A stretch of DNA of 64,000 nucleotides from Platycnemis pennipes (Eukaryota; Arthropoda; Insecta; Odonata; Platycnemididae): the NCBI GenBank assembly GCA_933228895.1, contig OW121853.1:125632133-125696132 (forward strand), given 5' to 3'. Below the pieces are notes generated by a model. That model was given only the letters and a program-made list of their open reading frames with translations. It ran no database searches and was not told where the DNA came from. Below are positions 34,166 through 46,024 of this stretch, piece after piece (the first letter of the stretch is position 1; each line of letters begins with the position of its first letter). The position numbers and the translations under genes were made by a program.

Positions 34166-35969
34166 ACTGGATGCAAACTCGACCACCTCACACGATAATC
34201 GCAAAATGAAGGAATTCTAAGTCGAGGCGAGCTTGTTTCAGCAAACATTTAAATGTCAAAGGGGAGGCATACGCTCGCCTCGCGGAATGCTAATATGGGA
34301 TTCATTATTGGCGAGTGAGTAATGAAAAGGGATGAATGCACATTTCTCTTTCCCCTCCCCCGTTGAACTGGAATTCCCGCCACACCTGCTCGTTAGGCGT
34401 CGCGCGGAGGGGGATAAGGGAGGCGGCCGATGCGTTCGCCGAGAGGGTGGGGGGGTTTGTTTGGCGCTCTCCCCAGCGGCGAGGGGGAGGAAGCTCGCGT
34501 TTTTGAAGAGTCGAGCCACGGAGGCCGCGTGGCAATGCTCCAGCAATTCAAGCGCGCCAAAATAGCTGCGCAAACATTTTTGCGCAATTTCCATGGAAAC
34601 CGCGAAACTCACAATGTGAGTGGGAGAGCGTTCATCGTACGTTTATCTCCTTTGAGAGCGAGACGAAGGAAACGGTGAAGTGGGCGGTGGATCCATTCGC
34701 AGCAGCTAGAAAGGGCAGATAAGAGTCGCGTCTTAAGACGGTGTAAAAAACAATGAATGCCTTGAATCGCCGATCAAGTTCTACTCACGATACTTGAAGG
34801 GTGAGGGTTCTTAAGGCATTTTTTTCGCGGATATGTGCCGAATCTTAAATCAAAACCGGAGAAAAACTAACTCTTAACAGCATTTTATAAATTTCCACAC
34901 GCCTATAACTCTTATCATCACTCAGAATCGGAGGAGAAGTCTTGTTTATTTAAAATTACATTCTAACCTTAATTACTCGCAAATGTTTATTCCATGGCAA
35001 TCAACATTTGCTACGCACCAACTTAGTGCCTGCCTCTTATTCCACGCACTATATAAGTACCTAATTCAGCGAACCTTACTAATATGAACTATTTAGAGCT
35101 AATGAAAGCTGCATCTTTGGAAGCTTTCGCACCAACTTTATTTAGAGCTAATAAGCTAAAGCTCTTTCGTTATAGTCGGTCGAATATTTCTTTCTTTTTA
35201 TCTTTTCTTTGAAGCCCAAAATAAACCGTACTTTGGGCTTCAAATAAAACAAAATGATTCGGGGAAGTACTGTTTACTTAAAAACGCAATATTCCAACTT
35301 TTTGTGATACAATTAGGTAAAAGAAGCGCGTGAATTGATAAATTGACCTTCGTTCCGCAATTGAGAAATCCTTGAATGGTGGCATTACTTTAATAACCAA
35401 AAGAACGACATAGGACATTTAAACTATAGCTGACCAACACTTATCTCCGTTTAAATACCAACCAATCGTAGGAATGCAGAGAAAGAGCCGTTGCCAGTTG
35501 TTTACGGGGCGCAAAGGACTTTCGCGGCAGTTTCTACTCTTGCTTGACGACGGAATGACGAACCGCTTGGATACGCACTCCAGCAAAAAACACTCGCAGA
35601 CATTTGGATGCGTGCCACCTCTTCATCGCTGAATGGAAGGCACTCCAAGGCAGCAGGCTACACGCTTCAACAAAATGCTCAAGTACTTCAACATGCGTTG
35701 CATCATCACATTATAACTGGGATGGGTGGGGGGGGGGGGGGCAATGCCCTGTCCAACAATGGAGGCCCAAACTTCCTCGCTTCGCGCCGTTTATTTACTA
35801 CGCTGAGCAATAGTTTTCCTTTGGGCGGTACCTATGTCGTCACCTATTTCTCCCCATTCACATCTTATCGGACTAGCTTCCCCATGCAATCACATGGGAG
35901 TCATCTTTAACAATGCCTTTGGTCGTGGAAGTGATGGTTTTTTGGAATCACAAAATTTTACCAGATTTT
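34166..35969. other. Unassigned stretch with a GC-rich block, a hairpin and a G run
   Basis: The part from 34360 to 34570 is GC- and CpG-rich and open in several frames on both strands, with no domain in any. A perfect 13-bp hairpin pairs TTTGAAGCCCAAA (35208-35220) with TTTGGGCTTCAAA (35232-35244). A 14-base G run lies at 35728-35741. Confidence 0.35.
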
Positions 35970-36870
35970 TTGCTTCCGAAGAATAATGATAGAAGATAAA
36001 ATGGATCGACCGTCAATTTCCGATCGACCAGGATGTTCTAAGAAGAATGAGAGAATATATAAGTCTGCTGAAAGCTCTAAAAAGAAGATTTAATTAGTCA
36101 TATCTTAAGACACGATGGCCTGATGAAGCCAATCGTCGAAGGAAAAGTGAACGGGAAGAATGGAAAATGCAGTCCTCGCATGAGATACATCTACATCTAC
36201 ATTATACCCTGCAATCCACCATAAAGGTGTGTGGCAGGGGGTGAACTCTCACCAAACATGTACTACATACCATGCATAAAAAAAGGATCAGTACTTGTAT
36301 AGGTACTGTTCAAAACTACGCTATTTAAAAAAAAGATAAAAATAGCAAATCATACATGCAAAAACATGCCGTTAGTTGGGTAAGCTGTAAGTCCTTAAAC
36401 CAACATCCAGCTACCAATGGTATCCATTGCTGCACTCGTACTGGATATATTTACCGTTATTCATATCCCTAATAGTATGAGGAAAAAAGGAAATTTTGAA
36501 TCTGTCAGTTCGGCAATCAATTTCTCTAATTTTGTGATTATGGCCCAGTCTACCATAGTAAGTTGGGGTCCGCAAAATATTTTTAACAACGTCACTGAAA
36601 ATATGGTCTTGGTATTTGTTTAAGAGATTAAGTCTAAATTTCAACCTGCGATCTGACAATGATTCCCAATTTAATTCATTTAATAGACTGGTTATGCTAA
36701 TAAGGTTATCATACCGTCCCTTTACAAATCTTGCCGATCTTCGCTGCACGAATGATATATGGAGCAAGTCGTGAAGGATGTAAAGGAGAAGAATTTACGT
36801 CAATATAAAGAGGTTGGCCGATAGAAGAATCGAGTGGAGGGCTGCGTCAAACCAATCCTAGGATTGTTGC
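35970..36870 (+). pseudogene. RTE LINE fragment split by a CR1/L2-like LINE
   Basis: The left part (to 36183) reads a plus-strand RTE C-terminus around 'gtctgctgaaagctctaaaaagaag', 'cgatggcctgatgaag' and 'gtgaacgggaagaatgg'. The right part (36748-36870) continues with 'ggagcaagtcgtgaaggatgtaaaggag', the 'gtcaaaccaatcctaggattgttgccc' 3'-UTR and a GATGATGA tail. The 565 bp between them is another element. Confidence 0.75.
36184..36747 (-). pseudogene. CR1/L2-like LINE, 5'-truncated copy nested in the RTE
   Basis: Tail 'catctacatctacattataccctgcaatcc' on the left, then the 3'-UTR. The ORF2 C-terminus is an unbroken frame: VQRRSARFVKGRYDNLISIT, LNWESLSDRRLKFRLNLLNK, RTPTYYGRLGHNHKIREIDC and CRTDRFKISFFPHTIRDMNN. 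It is the cleanest C-terminus of subfamily 1 in the window and was inserted after the RTE around it. Confidence 0.85.
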
Positions 36871-37770
36871 CCGATGATGACGGCATATTTTATCAAATTC
36901 TTTTGTGGTTTGGAAATGAAAACTATATTTCATAAGAATAATTATATTTTTCATAGTACTAAATTTCTTGTGGCTCATGTCAAGTGTTTTGTGGGTCAAT
37001 AAATAAGTATGTTATTTCCAAAGATAAAATATTAGTGCATGCTGAAAACCCGATTTTACTTTGTATTCTCATGGAAAAATGTATTAGTGTGTACAGGGTC
37101 AAATCTGGAAATATAAGATGAACAAAAAGTAAAACAAATTCTGCAAATTTACCACGCTCAATTTGACCAAGATTCAAGTGAGGTTGAATGAAATGTTGTC
37201 AATTTGTTGAATGTGGCGTTAAAACACTCCATTCTTCCCTATTCATTTCTAGCCCAGGAAAGAGATCTAGGAAGAATAATTTAGCAAACTTAAAATAGTA
37301 GGGAAGAGGAACATCTGGAAAAAGGAAAAAAGTTACACTACTGTTAAAAATGAAATAATCATGACTTAACTATTTTTCACAGAGATGGTTTTATCTAATA
37401 TGTACCACACCGTCAGGAGAACAATTTCCGGTAATGGTGTAAATATTGAATTTAGCCGAGAATGAAACACCTCGAGAAATTTCCGAATCACTTCGTCTCA
37501 TAGTAGGACTCCAGTCCAGCGACCATTTATTCACAATTTTGGCAAGGGCCTTGCCACGTTGAAACACAGGTTCCCGTCAAATCACCAAGTTAAGCAACGT
37601 TGGGCCCTCCTGATAACCTCGACCCCTGTCAGTGGAGGAGGGGCAGGTACATGTGAGTTGGCACAATGAACCCAAAAGAGGTCAAAGTGCCAGGAGGGCT
37701 CCAGAAGGCTTCCGCCCACCCCTCCGATTTATATTTTTATTTATCATTTCCTTTTCTTCAAATGAACTCA
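36871..37770. other. Unassigned stretch
   Basis: AT-rich to about 37490. The part from 37500 to 37720 is more balanced in composition and looks like part of a repeat, but I cannot assign it. Confidence 0.25.
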
Positions 37771-37775
37771 ATAAT

Positions 37776-38060
37776 TTATTCGTGTGATCAAAAAATAATG
37801 GGAATTTGCGTTTTTCTAAAATAATATTGTTTTATTAATCAGCATCAATTTTGTCCCCTTCGAAGTAATCCCCCTCAGATATAAAACACTTGTGCCATAA
37901 TTTTTTCCGATCTTGGAAGCACTTCTGGGACTCACTTTTTGGTATTGAATTCAGCTCCTTCAGGGATTCTGTTTTTATCTCATCAAAAATGACAAAACGT
38001 CGTCCTTTCCCGGTTGTCATTGGAATGAACCGAAGAAGTACTCGCAGCTGATTCGTGAAC
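37776..38060 (-). pseudogene. mariner transposase C-terminus with terminal repeat
   Basis: The reverse reading gives GRRFVIFDEIKTESLKELNS, IPKSESQKCFQDRKKLWHKC and ISEGDYFEGDKI, the well-known C-terminal pattern of mariner transposases (a KCF.DW..RW.KC.....DYFEGD type). Beyond the stop, 'gtgatcaaaaaataatgggaattt' resembles a mariner terminal repeat. The catalytic part upstream is unreadable, so it is a decayed fragment. Confidence 0.8.
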
Positions 38061-40091
38061 TAAGCTACGCCATTTCATTTGGCACAATCTTACGTGCATA
38101 CTGCTTGCGAACCTCTGCTCAAGGCGGTATAGGTAAGCATTCGGTAAAAATAAGAGTATTTGGCTTCAGAAGAGTTCAAATTCCGAATATTTTCGGATTT
38201 ATTTCCAGGTTTGTCTGTTTGAACCAAACGGCAACTTGATGACGAGCATTGGAACCCTTGCAAAAATGTCGTGAACTGAGATTAACATAATTAGTGAGAA
38301 TGCTGAATAAAATAAAGTTTATTTTTTTCAGGATTCATTTTTCATTCAGGGCTTTATTCAGGATAAAATCCTGAATGACGTTTAACAAACACATGCGCAG
38401 TTAGGTAAAAATAAATTGTACTATAATTATGCGTAAAATAGGAAAATTCAAACATACGCAAAGGAACGATAAGTATGCATTTTAAATAGGTTAAATTTGT
38501 ACGAGCATTTTGGGATAGAATTGCAATCTCAGTGGAAAAAAATGCATTAAATACGTATCCGTAGATAGCTTATGGACGCCATTGCAATGGAGTTTGAGAA
38601 TCAATACACAATGTCGTAACAGAAAAAAACAAAAATGTTTTGTTCTTTTGGTATTTCACGGTAAAAACTTGAAGCTTTCTTATTATTTTTAACCGATTTA
38701 GTATATAATCTCAATATTACTCTAAATTGTATAAATAACCTTACACTTTACGTGTTTTTGATGCTTATTATTTCGATATAGACCTTGAGACTTAGATAGC
38801 TCCAATACACAACTCGGGTACCGCGCATTCATCAAAAATGTTAAAAATGCTATCGATAATGTGTAACTTCGATTTTTGTCTCTCCAGCTGAATTCCAAAG
38901 GACGCCTACTGTCGGCGCAGAAATTATGTGCACTCGAGTTTGAATACGAATAACAAATTAACAGCTATGCCTACAGAAAAATTAATCACGCCGTAATTTT
39001 CCTTATTTCATTCTGCGTTATTGGATAGCAGACCTAAATTTTTAAAACATGTTTTCATATTTTTTACAACAGTTGTAGCGCTAGTTTGTACGTCATGAAT
39101 CACCAGACAGTGGCTCTCTCCACAGAAACGGTGGCGTATGGCAGGCGTAGAGGCGATAAGAACCAATGATTGACAGGGACGAATGAATTTCAATGTAAGC
39201 TATGAGCGGACGTCACCTCGCGCTATATGTATTCACTTCCGTACATCGAGTTGAGTCGGGTGATCGTGTGAGAGAATTCCCCGGAATTTTTTTTGTCTTC
39301 CAAATGCTGAATTGGTGCACGAAATTGACATTTCAATTCAGAGCGAACCAGTGTGTGCGTACCGCATTTCCTCCTCTAGCGGAAATGATAACCTCGGAAC
39401 GCAATCTGAATTCCGTTCTCTCTCTATGGCATTCCGCGAACGGAAACAATAACACGAATCCATTATCATATATTACTTCTTGCCTGCTCATAGCTTTCTT
39501 GATGCAGATGTCTCGCGGTGACGTTTTAAACTGGGGTTGGCATTCTGGGAGAGCAATGGGACACCATCAGAGAATGCTTCGCGATATCCCACCAATCCCG
39601 CCACCGCTTCTTTCTCCCACTCACGGCCGCATTGTAATGTCAAAGTCGCCACCTCTGTCGTTGATCAAACTGCTCCAAATCCTCAAATGACTTGGGTTTG
39701 CGTCCATATTGGAGTAAGTGACCCGATTAAACCACGAGTGCCCTTCACACGCCTCCGCGCGTTCTTCTTGGTCAGTCGATTTGCATCGCTGAAAGAATCC
39801 TACCGCTAATGCAAATTAAGGTGCATGCATTCCGAAGCTGTCCTTGATTTTAGCTTCTCGCTTTCAATGAAAGAAACGCTAAAGGAGAAGCCCATTTGCG
39901 GCCGATGATGTAAGTCAACTTTCGCCAAGCTGTCCATGAACCGCTTTTGTTAAAAAAAAATAGTCTGCTATGATGAGATGGTCAGTGCCACTAATATTGC
40001 CAGCCAAGTTAGGTAATCGCTTCAACGCCATATCAATAATTTTTAAACCTAATTACAGCAGGTTATCTTCGAAATCGAATCAATGACGCCT
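38061..40091. other. Unassigned stretch
   Basis: It contains a small hairpin ATTCAGGAT-aaa-ATCCTGAAT (about 38352-38372) and a 162-codon open frame (39202-39690, +). That frame has no domain or signal that I recognise and is overlapped by another frame, so I do not call it a gene. Confidence 0.3.
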
Positions 40092-40630
40092 AATGGGGTC
40101 GTTTACCATATTTTTTTAATTGCCGAATATGATAGAGTTTGTAAAATAAAAAGACCCGTATTTTTCCGTTTTTTGATCCGTCAATTATTTCTCGAGTTAT
40201 AAGCGGCGAAAAGCTGATGTTTTTAACCCTTTCGGAAAAGTGGGTGTGGTGCAACCTCTATGACGTATATCGACTTATTAGTCCAATCATAACTGAGCCC
40301 GCGAAGCTGCTTCGCCTTATCGCGAAGGGGGGGGGGGGACACATCTGGCTCTCCCTATGGGAGCGATTGCGACAGGATCTGTGCGAGCAGGCCTTCCGAG
40401 AATCCCCCTCCACTCCCTTTCCTTCCCATAAGGGCAGTCAAGGACGAGAGGAACAATATTATCACAGCACTTTTTCGGTGGGCGTCACCTTTTGCTTATT
40501 TTAATTTTTGATTTATGAGTGAATGGTTGTGATTAGAAGATTAAATTCTTCACTAAAATTCTTTTTTCGTTTCCATCTAACAATTTCGTGCACAAAATTG
40601 CGACTACGGTTCTGAGTAAACGCCCCCATT
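40092..40630 (+). mobile_element. Non-autonomous DNA transposon, family T1, copy 4
   Basis: Left end AATGGGGTCGTTTACC, right end GTAAACGCCCCCATT: clear inverted ends. It is the closest of the copies to the transposon end at 884-1066. The interior has a 12-base G run (40327-40338) and the shared 'gcgattgcgacaggatctgt..gagcag' and 'ctccactccctttccttcc' phrases. It encodes nothing. Confidence 0.85.
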
Positions 40631-41364
40631 GGCCTTTTAAGTGCATTACGATGAAACTACATCAATAGATCAGAAGCTCTAATTTTCACGATAAACGTAG
40701 GAAAGTTGTAATCTATTGGCTCTCGATAGGTTTCTAATGGCTCTAAGCCGTTTCCAATCACCGCATACATTGGCCAGAGCGACGGGTGTCTTACCCAAAA
40801 TGCATTTCGTCGTAGAGGGAGTACGCCAAAGCGCTCGAACCGGGTTTTGTCGCGAGTCGTCTCCAAGCATCAGCATCTTTAAGATCAACATTTTTTTTTA
40901 CGCCCATATATCGTGGTGCAGTGATTTGCTAGCGGCAACATCCGCCGAATCGCACGCAAGAGTGGCTCAGGAACGCGGAAATTTAATGATCGCAGCCTCC
41001 CACGCACGCCCTCTTTCCAGGCAACTATACTATTTCCAGTGACCTCCTTCCGATTCCAGCTTAAGCGGCCCGCATTACGCATCATTTGCGTTTTCGCTAA
41101 CCTTTAGTGCGTAAGTACCCAAGTGAAAAACTTGGAATATGGAAAATTTATAAAGGGTACGACCAATTTTTTCGGCTTAACTATGCCTCAGCTTGAGGAC
41201 AAAACATTAGTTGAATGATAACGAAAAATTCCCAAGTTCTTCCCTTAAAAAGCTACTCACATTTCCCAGGGCCGAGTTTAGTCAATATTGTTCCAAGATA
41301 ATTATTATTTTTTATCACTGACATTAAAAGGACACCTGAATCCGGACGCACTTAAAAGCACGCA
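40631..41364. other. Unassigned stretch
   Basis: Overlapping open frames on both strands between 40650 and 41085 have no recognisable product. I see nothing else. Confidence 0.25.
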
Positions 41365-41577
41365 CCACGCCGTGACGTCGGCATTAGCCTACTCTTAACG
41401 ACTGGCGCCTAGGGGACCACTGCTTAACGTCCCATCTGACGGACGGAGTACTGAACCTGAAATGCCCTCCAAAGCACTCAATCAGAGACTGGTTTGCCAC
41501 TGAAAAATCTGCCATGGCCGGGAATCGAACCCGTGCCCTCAGGATGGGAGGCCAGTACTCTAGCTACCACACAAACC
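41365..41577 (-). mobile_element. tRNA-derived SINE, family S3, full-looking copy
   Basis: On the minus strand the head has GTAGCTAGAGTACTGGCCTC as A-box region and CGGGTTCGATTCCCGGC as B-box region. The body follows, and the core CGTCAGATGGGACGTTAAG, then 'cagtggtcccctaggcgcc' and 'cgttaagagtaggctaatgcc'. It is the best reference copy for the family here. Confidence 0.8.
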
Positions 41578-41606
41578 CAATCATAATAACAGATCCCAAA
41601 TAATAA

Positions 41607-41786
41607 CCTAGCTGACCAAGTTGGCAACGTGCCGTCCTTACAATCCAAGAGTCACGGGTTCAAATCTCTTCCGGCTAATGAATGTTGTGCTTGTCTTAAG
41701 ATTAAGAGCTTTGGTTAGATGGTGCGCTATAACCTTAGTCGTCGAAGCACTTTTAAGCCCAAGTTCCTCAACCAATAATACGCCAA
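41607..41786 (+). mobile_element. tRNA-derived SINE, family S2, copy 2
   Basis: An A-box-like 'tagctgaccaagttggcaacg' and a B-box ACGGGTTCAAATCTC open the element, and it ends 'ctcaaccaataatacgcc'. It shares the layout and the terminal phrase with the copy at 12.1 kb. Confidence 0.6.
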
Positions 41787-42235
41787 TTTGAGACAAACAC
41801 TCCAAAGGCATAATTCTTTTCAAGATTTGATTCTCTGGAATGCCACACTCTGTGGAGGAGAGAAGATAATTGCTATAAGAGAGATCGGTTATGAACGATT
41901 ACACACAGTTGCTCAATTCCGAAAATCATTTCCATCAAATCCTTCATGTCCCGAATGAAAACGCATCCCTGTCTATAAGGAAAGAGTACACTGGGGGAGA
42001 ACGATATGAATGGGCAATATTTAAAATTGGATAGCCAAATCTAAGTCACATTGATTGTTGAGACCTAAGAAATATTTGTCAATCAGTGATTGGAATCCTA
42101 AGAATGGGGCTTAATTTAGCTTAGTTATTTGGGGGAGGCGACCAACAGCTGAGGTCATTTGCGCCATTTAGGAAAGGCGGGTAACTGGGTAAAGGCGGGA
42201 GTTTTAAGGTAACGGAGGAAGGGTGGAGAGAAACC
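41787..42235. other. Unassigned spacer between SINEs
   Basis: I see no feature except that the last 40 bases ('ggcgggagttttaaggtaacggaggaagggtggagagaaaccc') match the 3' extension of the S3 copy at 7.7 kb and probably belong to the next SINE. Confidence 0.3.
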
Positions 42236-42523
42236 CGGCGTCGCATTAGCCTACTCTAAACGAAAGGTGCCTAGGAGGCCACGGCTTGACGTCCCATACG
42301 ACGGACGGAGCACTGGACCTAAAGTGCTCTCCACAAGGCACTTAAGTAGGGACCGGTCACCATCAGTCAACGATCCTGATATTGGTTTGACGCAGTTCCC
42401 CTATCAGCTAATCTCTTCGTATTTAAGTATTTCTTCAATGAAAAATCCACCAGTGCCGGAATTCGAACCCGGGCTCTCGGGATGGGAGTCCAGTAATCTA
42501 GGCGCAACGCCAACCCAATCCCC
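42236..42523 (-). mobile_element. SINE family S3 with an RTE tail inserted
   Basis: On the minus strand: head 'cgcctagattactggactcccatcccgag', B-box CCGGGTTCGAATTCCGGCAC, core CGTATGGGACGTCAAGCC and 'ctcctaggcacctttcg'. About 80 bp of RTE 3'-UTR (42358-42438: 'accatcagtcaacgatcctgatattggtttgacgcag..cagctaatctcttcgtattta') interrupts the body. Confidence 0.75.
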
Positions 42524-44049
42524 ACGGGGTTTACTTATGGGAAAAACTGACGAATTCCATGGACGAAACACAACTACCTACCTTAAAGTGTTTGCGAATG
42601 AGATACAGGAGTATCAAATACCAGATGCATTCAAATAAGCCAATCGCCTCCTTCGTAGCGGACCACAACAACTCAACCTGGGGACATTGAGGGAAACACA
42701 TGAGGCTTCTACGGATTTCGGCCACAATGTGGCTCTCTTCGGCGTGCGGAACGGGGCTACTACCCACAAGTCAGCAGGCCATCAATCCACACGGCCCATT
42801 TAAAAGCAGAAATGGCGGAATCCTGGTTCTCCTGTGCACATATCATGGCCATGGAGGGCATAAATCTTTGCAAATTTGACAGATCTATCGAGTTTATTCC
42901 GGCGGCATCGTCATTTTATTTCAGTTTAAAAATTAATGATTCTCAGGCGTCAAATGGAATATGGGAACATATTATAGTTACCGGATAAATCGTGGCTCTA
43001 TTCTTGGGGGAAGGAGTAGGTGACTGAGCTACCAAATGATTGTTAACTGAATACATGCTGACATTCGTGAGCATGTCGCAAACGTAAAACATTCTCAAAC
43101 AAAGAATGTGAAAGCAAAGGGCTCCGCAGATACGGACGTATGCTTCGATATAAAAATTCTCCAAAAAAATATCAGATGAAGGTAATATATTTTGGAGATA
43201 TCAGGCTTTATCATTGTTCTGCGACAAAGCCTGAGAAAACCGGCGTAGAATAAATACTCATCCTTGTCAAGGAATGAGCGAAATTCCAATTATCGAAAAG
43301 GTCAATTATCACTTGAAGGAACACAGGGAAAAAGTTGGACCGTTTCTCCTTGTCTATTTCCGTTCGCAAGTTTAAACAGTAGTTCGAATATTTTACGAGA
43401 AAAAAATTGCCTCCACAAATTTAAAGACCCACCCAAACACAAATTTTTAAAAATGCAACATTTCCGTATTTGACACTCCTATCTTCAATCGACATAGAAA
43501 GATACTAAATTGAAAGTTTTAGCGGTAAGATTTCTACAAAGAAGGAAGATCATTCTGTAAAATTCGAATTATGTAGGATGGTGTTTCCATTCACACAGCA
43601 ACAAAAATTTTAATTTGGCACTTCTGATCTATGAGACATTGATGCTGCTGAAGAGAAATACAGCATGCTCAATTTTCAACTGTTAGAAGCTTTGCGATTG
43701 CTATTCTTAGTTTAGTTTACATATAATATAGTTTAAATTGAGAGAATTATCACTTTTCTCCGACAAATCGAACAGTTACAGCAAGTTTGGCACAACCTGA
43801 CTGAAAAAGTTTTTAGTTTCCTGGTACCATTTTCGGTTTCGGATGACCATATTTTGGTCACCGAGTAAGCCAAGGGAACAATATCAAATAATATGGCCAA
43901 TGCGCGAGGAACGGGATGAACATTAATCCTAAGAAAAACGATAAGATTCTCCTGGAAAACGAACTCGTGATTCTACACGTGAGTATGAGGGCAGAATCTC
44001 TATCTTTTTTTAAATTGGTAAGACTAGACTAGAATATAATTGCTAATGC
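42524..44049. other. Unassigned stretch
   Basis: Low-information AT-rich sequence with scattered short open frames. Nothing can be named. Confidence 0.25.
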
Positions 44050-44137
44050 TTTTTATGCATAATACGTAGTGCATGTTTGGCGTGAATTCACTCGCTGCCA
44101 CACACCTTTATGGTGGCTTGCAGGGTATTATGTAGGT
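44050..44137 (+). repeat. CR1/L2-like LINE 3' end
   Basis: It reads 'tttatgcataatacgtagtgcatgtttggcgtgaattcactcgctgccacacacctttatggtggcttgcagggtattatgtagg'. Only the 3'-UTR survives. Confidence 0.75.
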
Positions 44138-45424
44138 GAAACTTGAATTATTGAACCGTTTCACTTATTTGCTCGCATTTTGAACGAGGAGGTCGTAGAA
44201 CCTTACACGTACGTACGATATTTTGCGTAGGAGAAAAGGGATTTTTACTAGTAGGTGAGAACTTATGATAGGAACACTTGGTAAAGATGCAAACATAAGG
44301 CTAGTAATCTGGCTATGAGTTTAATTTAGACTTAAGAAATGTGCGCACGGTGACAAATAGAGGGACTGCACTGGGCGGGCAGGAGGTACCTACAGGGCAT
44401 GCCTGGGAATGAGAGAAAAAGACCGGTGTGGTCTTTTGGGAGACAGAGCCGGAGAGTGACCAAGCAAATCGAAGGCGATGGCTCCGAGGAAATGGCTGAT
44501 CTTTTGGGCCAGGAGGTCCAAATTTTTTGTCACCTAATTCATGACGGGAAGCAGCATGTGTACTGAAACAAAGAGAGGAACGCCTAGAGTAGGGAAAGAA
44601 ACATTCACAAGTGTGGAGTACTCATCGGATTCCAAAATTAATTCGTGACAACTGGCGCAGAGATATAAACTTCAAAGATACTATTTCCAATCTAATTGAA
44701 TAAAATGTATACAATTAATCATGAGAAAGCACAGTAAGTATCACCAATTGGTGGTATGGTATCACCTTTGATGAAGCACTTCAGCTCTTGGCCAAACTTA
44801 CTCACCCGCATTAGGTTGCCCTAAGCCCAGTCATGACATTTATACTCCGGAACAAGCAAGTCCTTCCAAAAGGCAAAGTTGTATTCAGTTGAGGGAGATT
44901 TTTTGTCAACCCTTCACACAGTAAATGGCAATTAGATAAGGATTTTCTGTCGGAGTATTTTCTTCTAAACTGGTGCCTGATCATCTATTTCTAATGAAAC
45001 AGACTAGTGAGAAAAGAAGTCTGTCTTTTTCAACGAAGAGTATTTCTGAGCTTCCTTTGTTTTTTATCTCCTAAGAGCGATAACTACTGACCCATTAGTT
45101 CATTCATGACAAACACCATCCCAACCATTTACAAAATGGATAGTAGTATTTTGGCAAAAGAAAAAGCGATTCGCTAATTGCAATTACATTTGCGGCCACA
45201 AAATTCGTGGTTTAATTTATAATATTTTATTTTTACAATTGGAGACATGTTTGACGAAAATGTAGGATATCACTGTCCTCCGCACTCTCTCCTGGAGCGC
45301 CCTCCATTCCAAAGAGGGCAGCATCAGCAGGTAAGCTAAGAGCGGGATGTTAGGGTTTTTTAATGAAATCACTGCCAAATCGTAAAGAAAGATTGATTCC
45401 TCTCTACACTCCATCTCCCTTATC
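44138..45424. other. Unassigned stretch
   Basis: I see no gene. The plus strand is purine-rich from about 44390 to 44600. Confidence 0.25.
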
Positions 45425-45592
45425 TTTTGGACCGAGTTTGAGTACTGGCCTCCCATTCCAAGACCCTTGATTCGAATTCCAGCAGTGGCAGATATTTCGT
45501 AAACCGGTCCCCGCCAACATACAGAAAGCTATGCTACTAGAGTGCTAAGCGGAGAGCTAATTACTACGCCCGTCGGAGTATTGAGTCTCACC
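45425..45592 (+). mobile_element. SINE family S3, diverged copy
   Basis: The head reads GAGTACTGGCCTCCCATTCC and then a B-box TTGATTCGAATTCCAGCAG. The body has 'aaaccggtccccgcc' and 'gtgctaagcgg', and the core is reduced to 'cgcccgtcggagtattgag'. The adjoining RTE tail starts directly after it. Confidence 0.6.
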
Positions 45593-45800
45593 ATCATCAT
45601 CGCTAAACAACTCTAAGATAGGCTTGACGCAGCTTTCCACTCGATTCTTCTATCGGCCAACCTCTTCATATTGACGTAGTTCCTCTCTTTTACATCCCTC
45701 ACAACCTCTTCCATGTATCTCATAAGAGATCTGCCTTTTGCAATCTTCCTGTTCACTTTTCCCGGGACGATAGCCTTCATCAGGCCTTTATTCTTGAAAA
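45593..45800 (-). repeat. RTE LINE 3' end fragment
   Basis: It shows 'catcatcatcgctaaacaactctaagataggcttgacgcagctttccactcgattcttctatcggccaacctcttcatattgacgtag', the same 3'-UTR as the copies at 2.1 and 23.1 kb. Coding similarity ends at about 45800. Confidence 0.75.
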
Positions 45801-46024
45801 CTCTGGCGGCACTCTTTCAGGCAAAATTGTTCAAAACTTGTATTTCGGACGCAAATGGAGCGTATTTTTTTATTAGTAAAAACTTTTGGTGAAGTTGGCA
45901 GGGTCTGTACTTTTTTGTTTCATAAAAGAATTGTTCTCTCAACTGCAATAAATATTGTCACGCAATTCCAGGGGTCATAATTCTATGCTATGAAAAAAAT
46001 TCGATTTAAATCTATTGATTTTCC

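Noticed and set aside
34256..34678. Several overlapping open frames on both strands
   Set aside because: They are the result of local high G+C content; none contains a domain.
39202..39690. 162-codon open frame on the plus strand
   Set aside because: No motif, no signal peptide or membrane pattern that holds up, and an overlapping frame is also open. No splice or repeat context supports it.
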